64,000 nucleotides of DNA from Pythium myriotylum (taxonomy: Eukaryota > Oomycota > Peronosporomycetes > Pythiales > Pythiaceae). Both the position numbers and the translations under genes were made by a program. Position 1 is the first letter of the stretch, and each line of letters opens with the position of its first letter. Positions 56,016-64,000 of the stretch are shown here, in pieces. The DNA lies in assembly GCA_023091665.1 (NCBI GenBank), contig JALJCQ010000011.1, positions 1,116,001 through 1,180,000 of the forward strand, read 5' to 3'. The notes under the pieces were generated by a model. It worked only from the letters and a program-made list of their open reading frames with translations. It was not told the DNA's origin and made no database searches.

Positions 56016-58585
56016 CTGTTCGATCCCCCAACCCCCAAATGTCGAGAACAACCCGCAGTTGATCGTCAATTGAAGAGTACATTTGCATAAATGCAGGATG
56101 GCTCAACGATTTGAGTGCCTCCAGGACCAACGTCTCGATCAGCTCGAAGTCGAGGAGTGTGTCAACTGCTCTCAATTCCTACAGATCAAGCTGAGTTGAG
56201 TGAAATTCATTAAATAATTGCCAACATTGCTTCGAGAAGCCTTACATTGCGCTCGCCATTGGCGTACTGGATGCTATTCAGTGTGACAAACGCTCGCTGT
56301 GGCGGGATCAGCTTTGGTGAGATATTCAGTTGATCCAATAAGTTTTGTAGTCGCTCGGCTGCGTTGCAACCGTGAACCGATGCCTGGTTGGACGCAGCCA
56401 TGTTGGAGTGTTTCAGCACGTACATGATGTCTTCTATTCGATCGATGATTGTTTGCAAAATATGTGGACTAAGTGGTGGTGTGAGTGATATTGCTTTCAA
56501 TTGATCAGAACCATCCCACGTTGCAAGCAAAGATGACAAGGTGCAAGGAAGAATCAGACAATCACCCGTCTCTGAGTTGGGGAGAGTATTCTTCTCGGTG
56601 ATTTTTGTATCATCACCATCAACATCATCAGCTGCTTGGGATTGTACATTGCCGTCTCCGGTGGGTCTTTCGTCATTTTTCTGATTCACCATCTTCTTGA
56701 TTGTGCGCTCCACGTCGACTAGTACAGTTGGATGGGTTTCGTATCGACGGATCAAGTGCAAATGAGAATTCAACAGCGACTTAAGGTGGCTCTGAGCAGG
56801 CGTAAACGGGATCGCCTCGCTGAGAGGAGGAAGGTGATTGGTGAGTACCTACGCCCAACAGAGCAGTTAGGTGAATGTATCAAGCGTCACTTAAACCCAT
56901 CTCACCATTCGGACGGCAAATGCAGTTGCGTGAGGAGAAAATCTCTCTGTCTCGACTGTACTGTGTAGAATTTGGTCTATGAACGTGGAGACTTCGCATC
57001 TTTCGCCAGGGTCGAGGTAGAGACGTCGTAATTGCATCGGATATGCTCGTGTTTGCTCCAAAAGCGTTTCTACAACGTTGCACAGCGTCTGTGCGATCGC
57101 CTCCGACCAAGGTTGGCGTTTCCAGAACCGTCGACTCGCTCTACGGTGGCACTTGGCTGCCCACACCACCACGTAAACACACGATCTGAACTGTCTACAG
57201 TGAAGCTCTCGCTGGCGCTTCGCAAGTAGTGGCTGCGTAACGATATGGATGTTCATAAACAAGATTCTAGTGCGCGTTTCTACGGTTTCTTTATCAGCAT
57301 GTCCACGTATGGGAAACATACACGGTGCGAGAGCTGAGACAATGGATTGCAGCTCTGTGCCATCTTCAAGTCCAAGGCGCACCGTGGCCAGCAGTAGAAG
57401 AATCACATCTTGTTGGAAAGAGGCAAGACACCGCTGGAGAAAGTCCTGGATCCACGTCAGCAGCGCTGTCCCATCGGTTGGGCTTATGACTTCGACTGAT
57501 TCCTCGTTTATTAGCGGTCGGATCCGTGTGGAGAGAAAGAAGCAGAGGCCGCTTGAAAGAGCAACAACGTCATCAACAATTAAGTCCTCATTATTGCATC
57601 CTTCCAAGAATCGCACAACCGCATTTTGACGGAAGTAGGAAGCCTGTGTGACGTATATGTTCTGCTTTGACTCGTTCGATTCGACAATCGCCGTGAGGAC
57701 GATAGAAATGCGCGTTGCCAACTGTGAATCTAAAGACAACCTCTCTCCTGTGGCCACTTTCGCTGATTGCGTTTGTTGGCTCAGACTTGGGTCGCTGGTT
57801 CGTGATAGAATCGCCACGGCATTGGCCAACGAGGTCGAGCGAGAGAACGCTCCAACAGCCAGTTGCACTGAACTAGACATCGCAGCGCGATTGTTTGACG
57901 TAGAATGGCATCTTCGTACGATCTCAAAAGCATTCTCAACGAGGAACTTGCCGATTCTATGACGATCCAAGGCTCCTTCATTTGACTGGTTGCGAACACC
58001 GACCAATTCGGCCGCTACAAGTTTGCCCAAGGTCGTGGTATTCATTTGTGGTGTGCCCCTGAGTGAGAGTTTAGACAAAAGGAGTAAAAGTGACTCGACG
58101 AGTTGGCGATGCTCTGCATCAGCTATCGAGCTTACCAAGTTGCAAGCGCTTTTCAATGACAATTCAGCTTGATCTGACGAGGTGATAACAGGTAGTAGTG
58201 GGGCGTATGTATGTGTGAGAGTGTGGAGCACGACGCACGACACTGAGCGTGACGAGAACTGATGTAGTTTCTCTGGAAATCGACCATCGTTTATGCATTC
58301 CATGAGCTTTTTCTTCTCACATGACTTTCCGTCGGTCAAGAAGAGATCGTTCTTGTGGAGTTTGTTCCTCAATAAGAAGTTGACCAGCATGTTCACGACT
58401 AGGCACGACTTTACTGGCATTGTAGGGCGCTGGTGCGCGGTTGGAGGCCTCTCATCGCTAGTCGAGTGACTACATTTACTGTTCCCTTCACTGTCGCGTT
58501 GCTTTGTGGTCTGAACTGCTGAGAGAGATGGTCTTCTCCAGCCGCGGAAGCTGATTGTCTTCCCGTTCGTGCTAGGGTGGCTCAT
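55966..58585 (-). CDS. RhoGAP-like domain protein, probably without arginine finger
   Basis: Exons 58585-56906, 56848-56246 and 56178-55966 give 831 residues. The first intron has a CTAAC branch sequence and joins FAVRM to VLTNHLPPLSEAIPFTP in frame. Residues about 55-230 have the rhythm of a RhoGAP fold: LVVNMLVNFLLRNK, then DLFLTDGKSCEKKKLMECI where the catalytic loop should be, SVSCVVLHTL, and helix LVESLLLLLSKLS followed by MNTTTLGKLVAAELVG. RhoGAPs have Phe-Arg-x-x-Gly at the loop; here it is Phe-Leu-Thr-Asp-Gly, so the arginine finger is missing. A second similar helical stretch lies near 560-600. The remainder is helical without known motifs. If the fold call is right, it may bind GTPases without activating hydrolysis. 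Confidence in a real gene is high, in the domain moderate. Confidence 0.6.
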
Positions 58586-58655
58586 TTCAACACACAGGGG
58601 CGACGGTTGACAGCGAATGTTGTTCTAGAGAGTTTTCTATTCTATTTTCGAGAAG

Positions 58656-59925
58656 TCACACACTGCTCTTGCGTTCAACAGCGACAGCTCGGGAATACGC
58701 CTAAACGCCAAATCGTTGTTAGCACCATCACCCATCAGCTTCACACCAGGGAGCAACCTACCGCATGGAGAATATCCACGACTTCATCCATTCGCGACAG
58801 CAAGAATTCATGCGAGATCTTGTTGGTCCTTCCACTGTCCCCACTATCACAGTCGTCCACCAGAAACCGGTCTCGGATGGCCTCTCCGATAACCTCGTCA
58901 CTCACCCACAGCTCTAGCGACCTCATAGCCTTGGGATGGAGTGGCTTGCCCGTCTCGGCAGCTTGCTTAGCCAGCGCCTTCGCACGGTGGAACTTTCGGT
59001 AAATATGCCACGCTTCTTTGACGTGCTCGCGACCGAGTCGCTCACGGAGGCGACCACTCGACGTGTCTGCGTTTGCGCTCCGAAAGAGATGCCACGCGCA
59101 TCGCCGGTGGGATCTGCGGCCAAACGGACACAACGTCTGATCTCGCGCGCGCATGTTCAATGACGGGTGGAGCTCGGGGCCCACGGTCTTCTTCAGAGCG
59201 AGAAACCATTTCTTGCCAGAAGCCGAGTGCGGGAACCCCACGACCACCTCGGCGTAGGCAAAGCCCACGTCCATGGCGATTGACTCCATGGCCTCGACCT
59301 GCTCGGGCGAAGTCGGGTAGATCTGGAACACGGCCGCGCTCTGAGGCTGGAGTACGTCGTAGAGGCTCGTGTAGCACGTACGCAGCCCGTCGTTCGTGAG
59401 CCACTGCAGCATGGAGATGCCAATCGCCGCGTCGCACAACTGTGACCGCAGCGGAAACTTCTGTGCCGCGTTGCCGCAGTAAAAGGCGGTGTGCTCGCCG
59501 CAGTCGACGCTCGTGATGACTTTGCGCCCGTCCTCCAAGACTCGGACGCGCTCGTCTCCATCCTCCTGAGACTTCGCGGTCAGCAGAAGCATCGACGCGC
59601 TGATGTCGAACGCGAGCACGAAGTCGGCGGCGCCGCGGGCCTCGAGCCAGCGCGACGCCGCGACGGTGCTGAGTCCCGAGCCGGCGCCGACGTCGAGCAG
59701 CAGCGCCGGAGCCGCCGGCACTGGCGCGAGCACGTGGAGGATTTCGAGCGCGTAGTGCGTGAGGTCGCGCTGGATGGCGGCGTTGGCGGGCGTCGTGTAG
59801 GTGGCCGCCTGGTCCTGCGAGTAGAAGCCCTGCGCCGCCGAGGACGCCAGCGACGCCTGCGCGCGCGCCGAGACCTCGGGGCGCGCCTGCTGGAAGGGCA
59901 TGGTGGTCGGCGAGTGAGTGGCCAC
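58656..59925 (-). CDS. BUD23: 18S rRNA guanine-N7 methyltransferase, BUD23-like
   Basis: SAM-dependent methyltransferase acting on small-subunit rRNA during 40S maturation, with TRM112 as the usual partner. SAM motif LLDVGAGSGLS at 76-86; acidic loop AFDISASML; motif IGISMLQWL; then VFQIYPTSPEQVEAM, VVVGFPHSASGKKWFL, all close to BUD23. The C-terminal GREHVKEAWHIYRKFHRAKA fits the basic family tail, although this protein has about 70 extra residues. The frame runs to 58741 (394 residues), but a GTAGGT donor at 58761, a GCTAAC branch and a TTTAG acceptor at 58701 indicate a second exon, 58700-58656, giving 402 residues ending RKSSV. Both ends are possible. The N-terminus is Ala/Gln-rich. RRP12 at the left edge acts in the same general process. 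Confidence 0.85.
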
Positions 59926-61108
59926 GGTCCCTCGGGTGACGGGCTTTGGCGAGGGACACGCGGGGATGGCGATGAGGGACGGATGGCGCGAATGGGTCGT
60001 AGAGGAAGCCGGCGGGGTTCCGTCGTCTTTGGATCGTCAGTCAATGCGCATCACGCGCCAAGTTGAGTAGATTGAGGTCGCCAGCACGTAGCCACAGAGC
60101 AGTGAGATGCCATGGCACGCGGTGGGCTGTTGGTCAGCCGTCCAATTCGGAACTCTACGGGACATGGGTTCATCTCAGCACTTCCACCGCTGCAATCCAA
60201 AGCCGACAACTCCAGGCGAAGGATCATTTCACCGACGAGAGGTGGGGCGACGTGGCGATGCGCAATTGGCATCCAGTGGTTCACCGACGATCTCACTGGT
60301 TCATCTCCGAGTTCCAGAAAGAGTTGGCGTATGCGGACCACCCCAAACACCCTCAATTCGTGTCCCGAGCGTTCTGAGTTCGACCACTTAGAGTGGGAAC
60401 GAATCCCTCGTGTGCATATGCAGTCAGGATCTGTGCCGATTCCCAATTTCTGCGAAGCCTGACAAGTCGGCAGGATGGACGACTTTGTCAGCGTCGTCTC
60501 GGAAAGCATCATGGATCTGTGTGACCGCCACTGAAGGAGTTTTTGCGGAAGGACTTTCCCGGTGCTGTTTCGATCGTCACTAATCACGTAAGTGTACGAT
60601 GTCTTAGGTGAAGACAGTCGATTGTCTACACACATTCACATCGACCACGACACTTGCAGGAAGAAGGTGACTCGATGCTCGCCGAATCCCCTCGTTGCGT
60701 ACGCACGGGTGGCCCGTTCTTTTAGGAGACCGCAGCTTCCGCCGCCTGAGCAAGTCAAGTGGCACAGCCAGAGCGATGGAAGGGAAAGTCTTTTGCTTGC
60801 TGCGGTGATTCTTGTGACACCTAACGGACAAACACACCTGAAACTTGAGAGAAGTTTCTGGAAAGAATCACCCCGCACTGAATCCAACACCAACCCATGA
60901 AACGCAGAAATATCGAGCCCGTTGAGGGTGCATCTTCGAAGAGGGGTTGCTCATATCTGAGTATTGCTGAGAAACTGGAGACAAAGGATCCGTTCGGCGA
61001 CGATTCTGCTAAAGGCTCTTTCTGGCTTCCACCGACTCGGATGTTCATCGAAAAACGCCACAACACCTTCAACAGTCTTCGAAGCTTCACTCGCGAACGG
61101 AGCTCGAC
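59926..61108. other. Intergenic region between BUD23 and the RBR ligase
   Basis: About 1.2 kb between divergent starts. Contains one TGGGTTCA (60165-60172). Open frames at 60051-60635 (-) and 60063-60377 (+) overlap one another and match no family I know. A frame from 60897 runs into the RBR start in a different phase and ends within it. Nothing here is supported as a gene. Confidence 0.5.
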
Positions 61109-62399
61109 ATGGGTACCGAGGACGAGACTAGCCACGCGCACGCTGGCGTCGAGGCACCGAGGCGCTCGGGGCTCATCTATTGCCAGGTGTGCCTCGAACA
61201 CGTGCGAGTGACGAGCACGACAGCCCTCAGCGAGTGCGGCCACCGGTTCTGCAGTGACTGCCTCTGGGGCTTTCTCACGATCCAGATCTCGGACGGTCGC
61301 ATCGATTTCAACTGTTTCCACGTTGGAGATGACACCACGAGTTGCCAGGCGACCATTTCTGCGCAAGACATCGAGAAGCTTGTCGCTCCGCCTACACTTG
61401 CCAAATACCGTCGCTTCGTGACGTTGAGAAATCACGAGAATGCACGCGAGTGTCCGTTTTGTAACCACGTTCAGTTGACGAGTGCGACTCCACAAGAACC
61501 ATCTTGCGTGTGCGACCAATGCTCACGAGTCTTTTGCCTAAACCACAGCGACGCCCACGCAGAAAACGAAAGCTGTGAGCAGTTCGAGAGGCGTCGAGCC
61601 CGTCGTGAGAAACGAAGTGGCAGAAGGATCCGGCACATTTCTCGACCATGCCCCCAGTGTGGTCGACCAATCGAGAAGAATGGTAAAGTGACCAGTGCGA
61701 TCTGTGAGACCTCCGAGCCTGATCGAGTGCTACTTACGTAGGGGGATGCAGTCACATGACGTGTTACGTATGCAAGTTCGAGTTTTGTTGGTGGTGCGGA
61801 AAAAAATGGGGCTTCGCCTTGAAGCGGCACTTGAATGTAAGTAGCTCTTCTTCGTTGATCGTCTTGACGAGCACGCGGTCGAACACATAATGCCGATTCA
61901 GCCCCTAGATGCGGAATGTTGCAAAGGGATAGCACAACAACTCGTTCCAGGTCTCGCCTCAAGGACTGCGTGCATCCGATGGCCCATGCGAATCGTCTAT
62001 TATCTTGTCATGGTCGGGGTAGCAGCTCCAGTCACGTTCATCATCCTGATCTTAGTGTCCTGGGCGTGGATTCCTGCTATGATACGCGGGGGTTACTCAA
62101 TCAGATACGAGGTTCTCGTTCGATACCTTGCCATCAAGATTACGCAGGCCGCGATCCAGTCTCCTTCGCTCTTTTTCACCTGCGTCTACGCAGTGCTAGT
62201 AGTGCTAGCCTACTTTGTCATCGGGGTTTGTGAGGTGCTGGAATGGATCGCACAGAGATTTCGACCTCTCGGAAGACGTTTTCACCATACGATTAGCAAC
62301 TGCTCATGTAGATTTCGGCTCGGGCGACAGGTCAAGCCGCACGAACTCGATTCTCCTCCATTCGTGATACTCGGGGATCTCGAGCGCGGTCAACGATAA
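61109..62399 (+). CDS. RBR (RING-between-RING) E3 ubiquitin ligase with two membrane segments
   Basis: E3 that passes ubiquitin through a catalytic cysteine. Exons 61109-61682, 61742-61836 and 61902-62399 give 388 residues. RING1 starts at Cys25 (CQVCLE...CGHRFCSDCLWGF); the IBR lies around 115-160 (CPFCNH...CDQCSRVFCLNH); RING2 is rebuilt across the first intron: CPQCGRPIEKNGGCSHM and CYVCKFEFCWWC, with the catalytic Cys at 194. Two hydrophobic segments follow (about 253-277 and 308-330), so the enzyme is likely tail-embedded in a membrane, as in RNF19/RNF144-type proteins. The basic C-terminus ends ERGQR. The third exon uses the CAG acceptor at 61901; the TAG six bases later would shift the frame. 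It is convergent with a small RING2-only gene, 74 bp apart. Confidence 0.9.
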
Positions 62400-62473
62400 C
62401 ACATCGACAGTGCCCACAACTATTTCCCATCAAGAACAACGTACATTATAAATTCCTATAATACTCAAACGTC

Positions 62474-63215
62474 TTACCAGTTGCTAGACGCCTCGGACCA
62501 GCGTTCTCGGAGTGAAGGAAAGCAGCAATTGAGGCAGTATCGGACCTCAGTGAAGATTATCATGATCGGAAAGAAAACGATGACAAAGGGGGACCCGATG
62601 ACCAACGCACTTGCATTGGTAGCAAGCAGAAAGCCTTGTTTCGGCGAAGTATTGGTGAAGCGCGAACACGGAAGGAAACCGAGACAGACAAGCCAGATGA
62701 CGGAGCCACAAATGAGTGATGGCAAGCCGAGGACGAGAGGCACAAAAACCTGGAGAAGACGATAGTGACACGGAGGGTTCGGCCTCGCGTACTTTGATCG
62801 GCAGTATCCCTGGCACCCAAAAACGTTCCACCACTGGACCACGAGACTCAGCTCGTCGCAGGAAAAGACCTGTAGGCAAGGCCACAAACCTGGAAATGGA
62901 TGACGAAGTCCGGGTGTTCGTCGCCTATATCTTTGCCACACAGCCAGCAGTACATCGCGTGGCAGTTGTGGCACTCGATATGCTGCTCATCTACTCCGTC
63001 GCGCACGTAAGATGGGAGATCAAAGCGCTGCAGGCAGTCGTCGCAAGCTTACCGGGCACGAAGGCAGCGGGCTCGCGACAGCGTGGACAGGCCCCAGGCT
63101 CGGGCGGCAGTCCGCTGGCTGAGTGAGCCGGGACTTCGCTGGCATCGTGCGGCGGCTTTCGTTTGGCAGTAGTTGGGAGAAGCGGCTCCAGGCGGATGCG
63201 GCGCAAGGCGTCCAT
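62474..63215 (-). CDS. Small RING2-only membrane protein, apparent inactive relative of RBR ligases
   Basis: Exons 63215-63053, 62990-62890 and 62833-62474 give 207 residues. After a short basic N-terminus, residues 43-72 read CPRC...HIECHNCHAMYCWLC, the spacing of an RBR RING2 (RCAT) domain, followed by HFQWWNVFGCQGYC. Compared position by position with the neighbouring RBR ligase, the catalytic cysteine is replaced by Glu56 (DEQHIEC in place of GGCSHM). RING1 and IBR are absent. Two hydrophobic segments (about 117-142 and 164-182) echo the membrane tail of the neighbour. Without splicing no frame holds more than half of this, and all three junctions have good signals. Function unknown; a non-catalytic partner or decoy is possible. 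A TGGGTTCA lies 44 bp before the ATG. Confidence 0.72.
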
Positions 63216-63935
63216 GGCGAGTGTGATGCGATGGGATCACCACATTTCACTCGATTAGTGGGTTCACCGTATTCTTAATCCAGTACATTAATTTCCTCCG
63301 GCAAAGATGTTCAACGTTCACACTGGACTCTTCTGGCCATCCGTCTGTGCTGTGTGCTGAGGGAGCTGACATGTTGACATGGGGCTTACCATCTCGTTGG
63401 ACCGCCCGCCACGCAGCGCTGTTTTCAAGCGAGGCCTCAGGACCAACAAAGACCCTGGAGATTCACTCGACCTGAGCGCGGTAACTTCCTGATACGCACC
63501 CATGTGATGGCGACGACTGCACACAAAACCAAGTGAAGACGCCATAGGAATCTCGCAAACTGGGTTCACGGTGGGTTCCGTCAATCGGAGAACATCACGG
63601 GAATCAACCCAACTGAAAAATGCTCAGGTGTAATTCGAGTGAGATCCTGTTTGGATGGAACCCAGCGATAGGTTGCGACGTAGCGGACTCTCGTTGAGGG
63701 GAAATCATGGCAGTGAGATTGGATCCAACGAGAGATCTCGCGACCGATGGGTTCCGTTGGCCGGGGAGTCCAACCCAATAAAGCCAATTGGCGATAGCGA
63801 GCGTATCCTTCGCCAGGTGTCTCAGTACCGCCCACCTAAAATGAGCGTCTCTGACAGCTCTACTCCTTATCTCGGCTCGCCGCCGACCGTCCTTAAGTGC
63901 ACGAGTGGCGTCACCATCTTCGTGTCCACGATAAG
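63216..63935. other. Intergenic region at right end
   Basis: About 720 bp with no supported gene. It holds five copies of TGGGTTC(A/C) in either orientation (63259, 63561, 63572, 63657 reversed, 63748). Short frames on both strands (63318-63584, 63581-63835, 63655-63966) have no recognisable content. Confidence 0.5.
63561..63755. promoter_or_regulatory. Cluster of four TGGGTTC(A/C) elements
   Basis: TGGGTTCA at 63561-63568, TGGGTTCC at 63572-63579, the reverse form GGAACCCA at 63657-63664 and TGGGTTCC at 63748-63755. This is the densest group of the word in the window. Function is inferred only from recurrence. Confidence 0.35.
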
Positions 63936-64000
63936 ATGGCCGACTACGCAGCCAAGGTTGCGATGAACTCCACGTGTAGCCTCAGACATTCCACCCGTCT
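63936..64000 (+). CDS. Possible start of a gene cut by the window edge
   Basis: An ATG in a good context (AAGATGGCC) opens a frame, MADYAAKVAMNSTCSL..., that stays open to the last base. Only 21 residues are visible and no family can be named. A different frame starting at 63841 (MSVSDSSTPYLG) passes through the same bases and stops at 63966; it could be an upstream frame. Weak evidence. Confidence 0.25.
   Translation, partial: MADYAAKVAMNSTCSLRHSTR

Noticed and set aside
60051..60635. 194-codon minus-strand frame upstream of BUD23.
   Set aside because: No domain, no splice partner, and it overlaps comparable open frames on the other strand.
61890..62399. Separate small membrane-protein gene starting at 61890.
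   Set aside because: Splicing at 61901 joins this frame to the RBR ligase in phase, giving the familiar RBR-plus-membrane-tail layout.
1..64000. CRISPR arrays, insertion sequences, retroelements or bacterial islands.
   Set aside because: No regularly spaced repeats, no transposase, integrase or reverse transcriptase motifs, and no terminal repeats were seen on either strand.

Overview
This 64 kb window is nuclear DNA of a eukaryote. Genes are packed on both strands, often only 60-350 bp apart. Introns are short (about 57-74 nt), begin mostly GTAAG/GTGAG and end YAG, and a few show a clear CTAAC/TACTAAC branch point. There is no operon structure and no tRNA, rRNA, CRISPR array or complete transposon that I can see. 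The gene set (a single-chain fungal-type fatty acid synthase, a plant-like giant sacsin with a C-terminal RING, a CEP70-like centriolar protein) and the codon and intron style fit a stramenopile, most probably an oomycete of the Pythium/Phytophthora kind. The taxon is inference. Exon structures below were assembled by hand from splice signals and reading frame. Every multi-exon model gives a total length divisible by three.

Layout, left to right: the 3' part of RRP12 (ribosome biogenesis, +); two tandem paralogues, ankyrin-PH-RING and ankyrin-RING (-); MMS19 (cytosolic Fe-S targeting, -); a 14-exon, 4829-residue sacsin-like protein ending in a RING finger (-); a compact p300/CBP-type acetyltransferase (+); a STRIP/FAR11 STRIPAK subunit (-); a 12.3 kb intronless gene for a 4090-residue fused fatty acid synthase with two tandem ACPs (+); NAD(P)HX epimerase NAXE (-) divergent from proteasome alpha subunit PSMA1 (+); an ankyrin protein (+); an OTU deubiquitinase with Tudor/Agenet-like modules and ubiquitin-interacting motifs (+); a DPP8/9-type dipeptidyl peptidase (-); a membrane protein of unknown function (-); a CEP70-like coiled-coil protein (+), whose 3' coding end overlaps that of a RhoGAP-like gene (-); BUD23 rRNA methyltransferase (-); an RBR E3 ligase with two membrane segments (+), convergent with a small RING2-only membrane protein (-); and a possible gene start cut by the right edge.

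The genes do not form one pathway. Protein quality control and ubiquitin are over-represented, though: three RING proteins, an RBR ligase and its apparent inactive relative, an OTU deubiquitinase and a proteasome subunit. Two genes serve ribosome biogenesis (RRP12, BUD23). The most notable points are the CRE-like site cluster in front of the fatty acid synthase, a TGGGTTC(A/C) element repeated in many intergenic regions, the coding overlap of the CEP70-like and RhoGAP-like genes, the RING2-only relative lacking the catalytic cysteine, and the domain-stripped p300/CBP enzyme.
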